NCBI RefSeq assembly: GCF_017894365.1
Contig: NZ_CP059467.1
Location: 2,542,001-2,606,000 of the forward strand
Length of the DNA stretch: 64,000 nucleotides
Source: Aromatoleum bremense
GTDB taxonomy: Bacteria; Pseudomonadota; Gammaproteobacteria; Burkholderiales; Rhodocyclaceae
Reading direction: 5' to 3'
Positions 27,644 to 36,439 of the stretch are shown here, piece by piece. The translations under genes and the position numbers were made by a program. A model generated the notes under the pieces. That model did no database searches and was not told the origin of the DNA. It saw only the letters and a list, made by a program, of their open reading frames with translations. Within the stretch, counting starts at the first letter, position 1; each line of letters starts with the position of its first letter.

Positions 27644-29497
27644 GTGCTCGGCAGCCTGAGCCGCGCGCGCCGTTTCGGCTTGGGGGCCGGGTTCGTCTTG
27701 CTGTTGCTCGGTGGTGGCATCCTTTTCCTGGAACTCGGGCAACTCGCCACGGAGCACGCCATCGCCGAGCGCCTCATCAGCCGCGACTGGAACAACATCG
27801 TGCTGACGAACCGGATGGCCGCCATGACGAATGCGCAGGGCCAGGACCTCTTCCTGCTGTTCCATGTCACCGATCAGCGCCCCGTCAGGGAGCGGATCTC
27901 TGAACGCGCGATGGCGATCGACAGGCTGCTCGAAGAACTCGAGGGACGGCTGGACGACGCGCGAGGCCGGGAGCTGCTTGCCGAAGTCGGCTCCCGGCAC
28001 CGGCACTACTTGAGCTCGGTGGGGGAGGTGTCCGGCCTGCTCGCCGCCGGTCAGCACGAAGCCTCGTCCCGGCGCCTGGTCGGCGAAGCCGTTCCGGCCC
28101 TCGGCGTGCTGCAGGCTTCCGTCAGCACCCTGAACCAGTCGCAGGCCGCCATGCTGACGCAGGCCGGCCGGGCATCCCTGACCGTCTCGGAGAGCGCTCG
28201 CCGGATGTTGGGCATCGTGCTGTTGGCCTCCGCCGCCGTGATGGTGATTCTTTCAACATGGGTCATCCGTTCGGTGATACGTCCGCTCGACAAGGAACTG
28301 CAGGAAGCCCGGGCGATCGTCGAGCAGATCGCAGGGGGGCATCTGAATCAGGGGCCTGCCGCGCAGCGTGGGCAGACAGGCGGGCTGCTCGCCGCGATGT
28401 ACGACATGCAGCGCACGCTCGGTGGCCAGATCCTGGCGAGGACCGAAGCCGAAAACGCCCTGCGCGAGAGTCAGCAGCGCTTCCAGGGACTGATCGAAAC
28501 CTTGCGCGATCAGGTCTGGGAAGTCGATACCGCGTGGCGCTACACTTACCTCAGCCCGCAGGTCGAGGAAATCCTCGGCTACAAGGCAGAAGAGCTGCTC
28601 GGCGCAAGTTTTTTCGACCTGATGCCCCCCGACGAGGCGCTGCGGATGACCGGCATCATCGAGGCCATCGGCGCCCGCTGCGCGGCGATCGTGGCGCTGG
28701 AAGGCCAGCACCTGCACCGCAATGGCAACCGGGTGGTGCTGGAGCGCAGTGGCCGGCCGTTTTTCAACGAGTGCGGCCGGCTGCTCGGCTACCGTGGCCT
28801 CGACCGGGACATCACGCAACGCAAGGAGGCCGAGGCGACCCGCCTGGCCGAGGCGGGGCAGTTGCGCGATACGCTGGTGCGCGAGGTCCATCATCGGATC
28901 AAGAACAATCTTCAGACCGTGACGAGTCTGCTACGGCGTCAGGCCGAGGCGCATCCCGGAGCTGCGCCGGTCATCGATGCTGCTCTTGCGCAGGTTCAGG
29001 CGGTGGCCGTCGTGCATGGACTCTACGGCCGAGTCACGCAGCACCGTGTATTGCTCGATGAACTGCTGTCGACCCTCGCCAGCAACGTGCAGGAACTGAG
29101 CGGCGTATCCATCGCCCGAGATGTTCCCGCCCCACAACAGGGCAGGCTGCTCGTCCGGGAAAACGAAACCGTCGCCCTCGCGCTGATCCTCAACGAGTTG
29201 CTGACCAATGCCGTCAAGCATTCGACGGTGCAGCTGCCGGGCGCCGGACCGCACGTGGTCCTGAGCCAGGAGGGCCGGCAGGGATTCATCCGCATCCTCA
29301 ATGCCGGCCGACTGCCATCGGATTTCGACTTCGCTGCGGCACGCGGCCTCGGCTCCGGCCTTGGTCTGGTGCGTGCGCTGATGCCGGCTTCCGGTATGTC
29401 CATCGATTTCCGTCAGGCAGGGCCACGGATCGAGGTCGAGGTTCGGGTCGGTCCGCCCGTGCTCGACACCAGCCCGCGCAGCCTGGCATATGCGTGA
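27644..29497 (+). CDS. Sensor histidine kinase, HisKA_2 type, with PAS domain
   Basis: Membrane kinase of 617 aa, probably the partner of the ANTAR regulator just upstream. Order: membrane segment (about 12-32), periplasmic four-helix-bundle-like region (33-185), membrane segment (190-210), HAMP (211-265), PAS (285-395, with QVWEVDTAWRYTYLSPQVEEILGY), HisKA_2 with phospho-His in VREVHHRIKNNLQTVTSLL near 415, and HATPase (LILNELLTNAVKHS near 515; GLGSGLGLVRAL near 575). The start is GTG at 27644 with GGGGA upstream. Kinases of this class often pair with ANTAR regulators. It lies between the two sensor-sharing c-di-GMP genes. Confidence 0.87.
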   Translation: MLGSLSRARRFGLGAGFVLLLLGGGILFLELGQLATEHAIAERLISRDWNNIVLTNRMAAMTNAQGQDLFLLFHVTDQRPVRERISERAMAIDRLLEELEGRLDDARGRELLAEVGSRHRHYLSSVGEVSGLLAAGQHEASSRRLVGEAVPALGVLQASVSTLNQSQAAMLTQAGRASLTVSESARRMLGIVLLASAAVMVILSTWVIRSVIRPLDKELQEARAIVEQIAGGHLNQGPAAQRGQTGGLLAAMYDMQRTLGGQILARTEAENALRESQQRFQGLIETLRDQVWEVDTAWRYTYLSPQVEEILGYKAEELLGASFFDLMPPDEALRMTGIIEAIGARCAAIVALEGQHLHRNGNRVVLERSGRPFFNECGRLLGYRGLDRDITQRKEAEATRLAEAGQLRDTLVREVHHRIKNNLQTVTSLLRRQAEAHPGAAPVIDAALAQVQAVAVVHGLYGRVTQHRVLLDELLSTLASNVQELSGVSIARDVPAPQQGRLLVRENETVALALILNELLTNAVKHSTVQLPGAGPHVVLSQEGRQGFIRILNAGRLPSDFDFAAARGLGSGLGLVRALMPASGMSIDFRQAGPRIEVEVRVGPPVLDTSPRSLAYA

Positions 29498-29510
29498 TAT
29501 ATGATCTTTA

Positions 29511-30931
29511 CGGCTTGCAAGGTCGCCTGTTACAGTTTCCCAGCTGTAGTTCATCGGGCCCCAGACCCCCGCCCCGCTGTGCTTGCCATTCCACGCTTCG
29601 CGTGGCGCCGAGGCGGTTGATGTTCGCGCGGGTTCTGGCCGGAGCCGCGCGGAGCAGGTTGAAGAAAATTCGACGCTTGCCCTTGCATGCCGCACCGGAT
29701 CGATGACATGACCCTCAGACGCACGTTCTTCATGCTGCTCGGCGCCTTCGCCGTGCTGTCGGCGATCGCCGGCCTGTGGCAGCTGGCCGACAGCCGCGAC
29801 AAGGCGGCGGCCGCCGAATGGATCGACCTGACGGCGCGCCTGAGTGACGCTGCCCAGCGCGCCGGCGCCCAGCTGGCGATGGAGCGCGGCCTCACGGCGG
29901 TGATGCTGGCCCGCCCGGCCGATGCCGGCGGAAGGCTGCAGGTCGAGCTGCGGCAGCGGCGGGCCGCGGTCGACGACGCTCACGCGCAGCTCACCGCGCT
30001 CGCCGACGAGCTTGCGCGGCGCGCGCCGCAGCACCCGATCGTCGCGGCGCTGGCGCGGGTGCGGCAGGACCGCAGCCAGATCGAGCGCCGGCGCACAGAG
30101 CTCGACGCGCAGCTGCAAGGCAGCGCCGGCGCGCCCGACGCTGCCGAACCCTGGGTGGCCCTGACGACCCGCGCGATCGGGAACCTCGAAAGCCTGATCG
30201 CGGTCGGCATGTTGCCGCTGCGCGACAACCTCTACACCTATGCCTCGCTGCCCGTGATCAAGGATCTGCTGTTCACGCTGGCCGAACATCTCGGGCGCGA
30301 GCGCGCGCTGCTCGGCGTCGCCATCGCACACGGGGCGCCGCTCGGCGAAGCGGACCAGAGCCTGCTCGGGGCCTATCGCGCGGTGTCCACCCATGCCCGG
30401 CGCCGTGCCGAGGCCATCGTCGAACACCTGCCGGCGAGCCCCGCGCTGGGGCGGGCGCGGGAGGGGTTCAGGCAGGAGCTGCTGCACTATGAGGCGGTGC
30501 GCGCCGGCGTGTACCAGAACGGCGTCGAAGGGCTCGCGTATCCGCTGAGCGCGGAGCAGTGGTACCGCGAAGCGAGCCGCGGCATCGACGCCGCCACCGG
30601 GCTGGCAGATGCCATCGCGGCGCAGTCCGCGCGCGACATCGAGCGCCTGCGCCAGAGTGCGCGAAACACGCTGGGGCTGCTCGCGCTCATCGTCGTCATC
30701 CTGACCGCGCTGTTCGCGCTGGCCGTGCGCACGCTGTGGCGGCGCGTGCTCGAACCGCTGAAAACCCTCGAGGTCGCCGTCCGGCGCATCTCGGGCGGGG
30801 ACCTCGCGCAGCCGCTGGCGGCCGGCCGCGACGACGAATTCGGCCACCTCGCACGCGCTTTCGAGCAGATGCGCCAGGCCCTGCTCGACGACATCCGCCA
30901 GCGCGATGCCGACGCCCGCGAGCTGCGCAAG
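29511..30931 (+). repeat. Direct repeat copy B (leader plus sensor-coding region)
   Basis: Second copy of the 24233-25652 segment. It has scattered substitutions and lacks one leucine codon (LLLHYEA in copy A, LLHYEA here). It starts 13 bases after the histidine kinase stop, so the leader may have been carried in with the sensor. Recombination between the two copies would delete the first output domain, the ANTAR regulator and the kinase. Confidence 0.93.
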
Positions 30932-32629
30932 CTCAACACCGTCGTCGAGCGCAGCGCGAGCGCCGTGACCGTCACCGACGAGCAGGGCATCATCAGATAC
31001 ACCAATCCGCGCTTCTCTGCGCTGACGGGCTACTCGAACAGCGAAGCACTGGGGCGCAAGGCGGGATTCTGGCGCTCCGGGTTGAACTCCCCTGAGCAGT
31101 ACCGGGACATGTGGGAGACGATCCGCAAAGGCCGGGTCTGGGAGGGCGAGCTCATCAACCGGTGCAAGGATGGCAACCTGTACTGGGCAGCAGTCCACGT
31201 CAGTCCGGTCGCCGACGACAACGGCGCGCTGACGAATTTCATCGGCGTGCAGCATGACGTCAGCGAGCACAGGGAACTCAAGAATCGGCTCGCCTTTCTC
31301 GCCAGCTACGATGAACTCACCGAATTGCCAAACCAGAACCTGCTGCGGGAACGGTTTGCGCAAGCCGCCGCGCAAGCACGCAATGACGGTTCGTGGATCG
31401 CGCTGGTATCGCTGGGGCTCGGCCGCTTCAAGCAGATCAACGACAGCCTGGGCCGCAAGGCGGGCGATGATCTGCTCAGGATCGTTGCCCGCCGCCTGCG
31501 CCAGTGCATTCGTGAGCAGGACGCCGTCTCGCGCCAGGAGGGCACCGAATTCATCCTGATGCTCACCGGGCTCGGGCAGGCGCGTGAAGTGCAGGCCCTG
31601 CTCGAGCGCATCATCGACATCGTCCGCACGCCGGCCGTGGTCAAGGGCGAAAAGCTGCAGCCGTCGGCGGCAGCGGGCGTGAGTCTGTTGTCGGACGACG
31701 GCGACACCTTCGAAGCGCTGCTGCACAAGGCGACGATCGCGCTGCACCATGCCGAAGCGCAGGGTCTGAAGTATTGCGTGTTCAGCGAAGAGCTCGACCG
31801 CGAAACCCGCGAGCGCATGTCGATGGAAAGCGCGCTGCGCCTTTCCCTCGCCGCCAACGCGCTGGAGCTCCACTACCAGCCCAAGGTCGATCTGGCGACG
31901 GGGCGCGTCGTCGCCGTCGAAGCTCTCGCGCGCTGGCGCCACCCGGTCAGCCGCGAATACATCTCGCCGGCCCGCTTCATCCCGATCGCGGAGGAAAGCG
32001 GCCTGATCCAGCAGCTCGGCGCCTGGGCGCTGGGCGAGGCTTGTCGTCAGAACAAGGCCTGGCAGGACGCCGGCCTGCCGGTCATCATCGTCGCCGTCAA
32101 TCTGTCCGCCGCCCAGCTGCATCAGCCCGATCTGGTCGAAATCGTTGCCGATGTGCTGGCCCGCAGCGAGCTGGACCCCGCCCTGCTCGAACTGGAACTC
32201 ACCGAAAGCGCACTGATGGAGGACCCCCGTCAAGCCAATCTCACGCTAACCCGCCTCAAGCAGCTCGGCCTTCAGCTGGCTATCGACGATTTCGGTACCG
32301 GCTACTCCAGTCTGAGTTATCTGTGCGAATTCCCCATCGATCAGCTCAAGATCGACCGGAGCTTTGTCATGGATCTACTCATCAAACCCGCAGCAGCAGC
32401 GATTTCAAGCTCCGTGATTACCCTCGCCCACAGGATGGGGCTGAAGGTCGTTGCCGAAGGAGTCGAAACTGCAGAGCAGCTCACCTTCCTGGAGCGCCAC
32501 CATTGCGACGAAATGCAGGGTTACTATTTCAGCAAGCCCCTGCCGGCGGACGAGCTTGCCGCATTGTTGCGCAGCGGCCGCCGTCTCGCCAGTCCGGCTC
32601 AGGCGAGCGGGTGCACAGTGCTGTCGTAG
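29687..32629 (+). CDS. Membrane c-di-GMP phosphodiesterase: sensor-HAMP-PAS-degenerate GGDEF-EAL
   Basis: A 980-aa protein with the same N-terminal sensor as the cyclase at 24408 but the opposite output. After two membrane segments and HAMP come a PAS domain (about 415-528, with RYTNPRFSALTGYS), a GGDEF-like domain (535-700) and an EAL domain (718-965). The GGDEF loop reads EGTEF near 618 and the metal motif is SLGLGRFKQIND, so both catalytic signatures are lost; it may only bind GTP. The EAL domain keeps VAVEALARWRHP, ELELTESALME, AIDDFGTGYSSLSYL, KIDRSFV and EGVET, as expected for an active c-di-GMP phosphodiesterase. The start has the same 24408/24429-type ambiguity. Confidence 0.87.
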   Translation: MPHRIDDMTLRRTFFMLLGAFAVLSAIAGLWQLADSRDKAAAAEWIDLTARLSDAAQRAGAQLAMERGLTAVMLARPADAGGRLQVELRQRRAAVDDAHAQLTALADELARRAPQHPIVAALARVRQDRSQIERRRTELDAQLQGSAGAPDAAEPWVALTTRAIGNLESLIAVGMLPLRDNLYTYASLPVIKDLLFTLAEHLGRERALLGVAIAHGAPLGEADQSLLGAYRAVSTHARRRAEAIVEHLPASPALGRAREGFRQELLHYEAVRAGVYQNGVEGLAYPLSAEQWYREASRGIDAATGLADAIAAQSARDIERLRQSARNTLGLLALIVVILTALFALAVRTLWRRVLEPLKTLEVAVRRISGGDLAQPLAAGRDDEFGHLARAFEQMRQALLDDIRQRDADARELRKLNTVVERSASAVTVTDEQGIIRYTNPRFSALTGYSNSEALGRKAGFWRSGLNSPEQYRDMWETIRKGRVWEGELINRCKDGNLYWAAVHVSPVADDNGALTNFIGVQHDVSEHRELKNRLAFLASYDELTELPNQNLLRERFAQAAAQARNDGSWIALVSLGLGRFKQINDSLGRKAGDDLLRIVARRLRQCIREQDAVSRQEGTEFILMLTGLGQAREVQALLERIIDIVRTPAVVKGEKLQPSAAAGVSLLSDDGDTFEALLHKATIALHHAEAQGLKYCVFSEELDRETRERMSMESALRLSLAANALELHYQPKVDLATGRVVAVEALARWRHPVSREYISPARFIPIAEESGLIQQLGAWALGEACRQNKAWQDAGLPVIIVAVNLSAAQLHQPDLVEIVADVLARSELDPALLELELTESALMEDPRQANLTLTRLKQLGLQLAIDDFGTGYSSLSYLCEFPIDQLKIDRSFVMDLLIKPAAAAISSSVITLAHRMGLKVVAEGVETAEQLTFLERHHCDEMQGYYFSKPLPADELAALLRSGRRLASPAQASGCTVLS

Positions 32630-32911
32630 CGGTCAACCAGAAGGCGGATGGGGATCCCGGCTCCGCGCGCTGTCCGATGCGCCCAAACGCCAGGGATTGA
32701 ACGGTACAATCGAGCTCCGCCGCACCCTCCGCAGCGCCGATACTGGCGTTCGCGTGTTCCGTGTGCACGTCCCCGTCGATGATCCACAAGGGCTTTGCTC
32801 AAGACTGGTGCCATTGGTGTCCGCCCCCGCCCCCGACCCCGATCTCGATGACCATCCGGTCGACCGTTTTTGCCCTGATGCGGTCGCACGACTTGCCGGG
32901 GACGGTGGACG

Positions 32912-33790
32912 ATGAGCAGCGTCGTGCGCCGCGTCCCGCCGATGCATGCGCTGGCCGCTTTCGAAGCCGCGGCGCGGCTCGGCGGTTTCGCGCCGGCGGC
33001 CGACGAGCTGTGCGTGACGCCGAGCGCCGTCAGCCACCGCATCCGCCAGCTCGAAGCGATGCTCGGCACGCCGTTGTTCGAACGCACGCCGGCCGGGGTG
33101 CGCCCGACTACGGTGGGGCGGCTGTATCTCGAGAGCGTGCGCGAGGCATTCGACAAGCTCGCGCAGGCGGGCGCCGTGCTGCAGCCCGAGCGCGAACGGC
33201 TGCGCGTGTCGCTGCCACCGACTTTCGCGCGGCAATTGCTGATGGCGCGCCTGCCCGAATACCTGCGCTCACACCCGGAAGTCGAAGTCGAGATGCATCT
33301 GTCGATCCCGCTGCAGGACGTCACGGCCGAGACCGCGGACGTCGAGGTGCGCTGGGGGCGTGGCGATTATCCGGAGCGCACCGTGTGCAAGCTGTTCGAC
33401 GACGTCGTCATGCCGCTCGCCGCGCCGTCGTGGGTGGCGGCGCGCGCGCTGCGCGGCATCGCCGATCTCGGCCGCGCCGAACTGCTGCGCTCGCCCCTGC
33501 TGCCGTGGCGGCCGTGTTTCGCCGCGGCCGGGCTCGACTGGCCGGAGCCCGAGCGCGGCGCCGTGTTCAACGATCTGGGCATGCTGTTCGAGGTCGCCGC
33601 GGCAGGCCTCGGCGCCGCCGTCGGCACCCGCAGGCTGTCGGCAGCGTGGGTCGACACCGGCCGGCTGGTGCCGCTGTTCGGCGTGACCGCGCCGGCGCCC
33701 TTCACGTATTACGCCGTGGCGACGCCGGCGCAGCACAAGCGGGCGGTGGTGCGGGATTTCATCGCCTGGCTCGCCGGCATCTTTGCATAA
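32912..33790 (+). CDS. LysR-family transcriptional regulator (GcvA-like)
   Basis: DNA-binding regulator of 292 aa. The N-terminal winged helix-turn-helix is clear: MHALAAFEAAARLGGFAPAADELCVTPSAVSHRIRQLEAMLGTPLFERTPAGVRPT (residues 11-66 in outline). The rest is a periplasmic-binding-protein-like effector domain with VEVRWGRGDYP and the C-terminal AGLGAAVGTRRLSAAW, as in GcvA-type members. The following acpH remnant starts 12 bases after its stop on the same strand. The effector and target genes are not evident; no divergent partner gene lies upstream within 280 bases. Confidence 0.88.
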   Translation: MSSVVRRVPPMHALAAFEAAARLGGFAPAADELCVTPSAVSHRIRQLEAMLGTPLFERTPAGVRPTTVGRLYLESVREAFDKLAQAGAVLQPERERLRVSLPPTFARQLLMARLPEYLRSHPEVEVEMHLSIPLQDVTAETADVEVRWGRGDYPERTVCKLFDDVVMPLAAPSWVAARALRGIADLGRAELLRSPLLPWRPCFAAAGLDWPEPERGAVFNDLGMLFEVAAAGLGAAVGTRRLSAAWVDTGRLVPLFGVTAPAPFTYYAVATPAQHKRAVVRDFIAWLAGIFA

Positions 33791-33802
33791 ACCTGTCCGA
33801 CG

Positions 33803-34386
33803 ATGAACTTCCTTGCGCATGCCTATCTGTCCGGTGATTCGCCGGCGGACCGGCTCGGCGGCCTGATTGGCGACTTCGTCAAGGGGCCGTTGCCCGCCGG
33901 CCTGCCGCCGGATGTCGCCGCCGGGGTACGGCTGCATCGGCAGATCGACGTCTTCGCCGACGCGCAGCCGGCTTTCATCCGCAGCCGCTCGCGCGTGTCA
34001 CCGGGGCGGCGCCGCGTCGGCGGCGTGATTGTCGACATGTTTTACGACCACTTCCTCGCCCGCCACTGGGACGAGTTCCACGACATTCCGCTCGAGGACT
34101 TCGCTGCGCAGATGTACCGGCTAATGGACGAGCATGCCGCGCTGCTGCCGCCGCGTCTGCTTGATATCCTGCCGTGCATGCGCGAAGCGGACTGGCTCAC
34201 GTCGTATCGATCTGCGCCTGCGACAGCGCAGGCGCAGATCGGATCGCGCTGCGCCTGCGGCGCGCAAACACGCTTGCGGGCAGCGGCGCCGAACTGCAGT
34301 CGGACTATGCCGGCTTCGAGGCGGATTTCTTCGAGTTCATCGCGGACGCGCAGCGCTACGCTGAAAGCTGCCGCGCGCAGCGGTAA
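33803..34386 (+). pseudogene. acpH: Acyl-carrier-protein phosphodiesterase, frameshifted
   Basis: Homologue of AcpH, which removes 4'-phosphopantetheine from acyl carrier protein. The first ~135 residues are typical: MNFLAHAYLSG, GDFVKGPLP, GVRLHRQIDVFADAQP, VDMFYDHFLARHW, LPCMREADWLTSYR. The rest of the family continues in another frame as RIALRLRRANTLAGSG, then DYAGFEADFFEFIADAQRY to the TAA at 34384. The shift lies within a perfect 34-base hairpin (34208-34241) located exactly at the break. As read, the original frame goes on in unrelated sequence past 34386. A sequencing compression at the hairpin is an alternative. Confidence 0.75.
34208..34241. repeat. Perfect 15-bp inverted repeat with 4-base loop inside acpH
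   Basis: CGATCTGCGCCTGCG (34208-34222) and its exact reverse complement (34227-34241) enclose ACAG. The inner 11-mer CTGCGCCTGCG is present again in direct orientation at 34249-34259, in the coding sequence just downstream. This triple arrangement looks like a template-switch event copying local sequence, and it coincides with the acpH frame change. Confidence 0.85.
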
Positions 34387-34454
34387 CAGGTGCCTCACTG
34401 TTTTGTCCCGCCGCTCGCGGCGAAAACCGCTCCGTCGAGCAGCGCGGAAAACCG

Positions 34455-35615
34455 CTATCGTGTGCCTGCTTTCGCCGAGGATTGCAGCGCTTCCGACGCC
34501 GGCGACAGCCGCCGCTCCTCGGGTTTTCCCCTGTCGGGCTCGGCCGCCTGCAAACCGCCTTCGACTTGCAGGCGGCCGTCGACATGCAGCGTCTGCGTCG
34601 GGAACGCGAACTCGATATCGCGCTCGGCGAAGGCGCGCACGAGGTGCAGGTTGATGCCCTGCTGGACGTCCATATAGACGAGGAAATCGGCCTTGAGGAC
34701 GTAGTAGACCGCTTCGAAGTCGAGTGACGACGCGCCGAAGCCCTTGAAATGCGCGCGGTCGAAGCGCACCTCTTGCTGGGCCTCGATTGCCTGACGGATC
34801 AGGCCTGGAATGACTTCGAGCCGGTCGGCCGGCGTGTCGTAGGTGACGCCGATCGGGAACGCGATGCGCCGCTCCTGCATGCGCTTGTAGTTGCGGATGC
34901 GGCTCTTCAGCAGATCGTTGTTCGAGAAGATGATCTGCTCGCCGCTGAGACTGCGTACGCGGGTCGTCTTGAGGCCGACGTGCTCGACGGTGCCCATGAG
35001 ATCGTCGACGATGATGAAGTCGCCGATCACGAAAGGCTGGTCGACCGCGATCGACAGCGACGCGAAGAGGTCGCCGAGGATGTTCTGCACCGCGAGCGCG
35101 ACCGCGATGCCGCCGATGCCGAGGCTCGCGATCAGTGCGGTGACGTCGAGCCCGAGATTGTCGAGGATCAGCAGCAGCACCAGCGCCCACAGTACGACGC
35201 GGCCGATGAACGTGAGCAGCGAGCGCGTCATCGCGCGCGCGCCTGGGTCGCCCGGCTCGGTAACGCTGAAACGGCGCCGCAGCCAGAGATCGAAGCCGCG
35301 GTTCGCCCAGAAGCCCGCCTGCAGCAGGAGCAGGCTGACGAAGAGGCGGTTGACGACGGTCGTGAGCGCTTCGGGCAGCGTCAGGAAGCGCGTCGCGACA
35401 TAGAGGCCGATCGCGGCGCCGAGCAGGATCCGGGTCACCGAAAGGAGTTCGACGAGGAAATCGTCGATGCCATTGTCAGTTGTAGGCGCGACCGCGGTCA
35501 GGCGCGCGAGCAGCACCCGGCGCACCGTGTGCAGGACCAGCATGCTGCCGATGACGGCGAGCAGCGCGTAGCTCCAGTCCTGGAGCGTGTTGTCGTTGAT
35601 CAGTTCGCGGAACAT
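34455..35615 (-). CDS. mscS: MscS-family mechanosensitive ion channel
   Basis: Inner-membrane channel of 386 aa that opens under membrane tension to release solutes. Four or five hydrophobic segments lie in residues 15-180. The pore-lining helix with conserved small residues follows as IASLGIGGIAVALAVQNILGDLFAS (about 165-189), then the beta domain FVIGDFIIVDDLMGTVEHVGLKTTRVRSLSGEQIIFSNNDLL in outline (195-236). The C-terminus is hydrophilic and charged. The start at 35615 lies 75 bases downstream of the asparagine-synthase-like remnant on the same strand. Confidence 0.9.
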   Translation of the reverse strand: MFRELINDNTLQDWSYALLAVIGSMLVLHTVRRVLLARLTAVAPTTDNGIDDFLVELLSVTRILLGAAIGLYVATRFLTLPEALTTVVNRLFVSLLLLQAGFWANRGFDLWLRRRFSVTEPGDPGARAMTRSLLTFIGRVVLWALVLLLILDNLGLDVTALIASLGIGGIAVALAVQNILGDLFASLSIAVDQPFVIGDFIIVDDLMGTVEHVGLKTTRVRSLSGEQIIFSNNDLLKSRIRNYKRMQERRIAFPIGVTYDTPADRLEVIPGLIRQAIEAQQEVRFDRAHFKGFGASSLDFEAVYYVLKADFLVYMDVQQGINLHLVRAFAERDIEFAFPTQTLHVDGRLQVEGGLQAAEPDRGKPEERRLSPASEALQSSAKAGTR

Positions 35616-35689
35616 GATTACTCGTCGGGAGGGGCGGGAAGGTGTTCGTGCCGGTCCGGCGTCTGCATTTCGCCGGGGGAAGCCGCTCG

Positions 35690-35855
35690 CTGGGGTCGAT
35701 GATTTTCAGCGTCGGTGAGCGAAGGCGATGCGGCCCTGCTGGAAGGCTCCGCTCGCGTCGGGGCCGCGGGGGCGCAAGGTCTCGGCTATGCGGCCAACCG
35801 CGGAAGCGTCGACTTCCTTGGTGTCGAAACGGATTTCTCCGGCGATTCCACACAT
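35690..35855 (-). pseudogene. Asparagine-synthase / NAGGN-amidotransferase-type gene remnant (N-terminus only)
   Basis: A good ribosome site (GAGGAGACGAATCG) and ATG at 35855 open a 49-codon frame reading MCGIAGEIRFDTKEVD, then LRPRGPDASGAF and RIAFAHRR before a TGA at 35706. This is the N-terminal glutaminase domain of class II amidotransferases, with the catalytic Cys2. The family continues HRRLKIID; here LKIID is present in the next frame, so one base is missing just before the stop. Nothing recognisable remains beyond about 35690, so the gene is both frameshifted and truncated. The resemblance is closest to osmolyte-type (N-acetylglutaminylglutamine amide) members, by memory. Confidence 0.7.
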
Positions 35856-36439
35856 CGATTCGTCTCCTCAGGCTGTTCGAGGGACGAAAGAGTGTATGTT
35901 GAAAAGTAGTTTTGGCCAAATATATAGGCCGGTGTGCACGAGGCAACTGAATCCACCAGGCTTAGCTCGGGGAAAAAACATCCGGTCAAGCGGCAAGGCG
36001 CATTTTGGCGCAAAAACAACATTTCCTCACAATTGGCAATCCCGCGCTGTGCCGCGCTTTGGGCCCGAAATCGGGTGGAACAGGCCCCGATCTTGCACCG
36101 CGCGCGTTGACAGAAAACCTTCCTGTAAATACATTGCAACCGTTGTTGCGTTGCAGCAGCTGGCAGCAACATTCTGATTCGATTGATCTGGTTAGGTGCG
36201 GCGCCGGGATTTCCCTTCCCACATGGCGCAGACAAGCATGGCCGCGCGCACCGCGGGGGCACGTCGTCAAGTTGCGTCGGCTTGCCTGAACGACCACTGA
36301 AGACCGAGTACCTCGATAGCCTGTCGCGACATTCCGTCCGCGGCCGGTTCCCAGCCCGACGCAATACCCGGGGCTCCGTTACGCCGATTTTCGGCCCACG
36401 GCGGGACATCGATGTGCCTGATCACAGCACGGAGGAACC
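35856..36439. other. 584-base stretch without a gene
   Basis: No convincing coding sequence on either strand. Composition is less GC-rich than the surroundings around 35880-36200. Two short symmetric sites are visible: the palindrome TTTGGCCAAA at 35911-35920 and TTTTGGCGCAAAA at 36003-36015. GGAGG at 36433 belongs to the next gene. It may hold decayed remains of the amidotransferase neighbourhood; I see no tRNA. Confidence 0.5.

Noticed and set aside
28931..32233. Very long open frames antisense to the c-di-GMP genes (also 24228-26891)
   Set aside because: They mirror clear, domain-bearing genes on the other strand, have repetitive Arg/Ala/Gln-rich translations, and arise from the GC-rich third codon positions.
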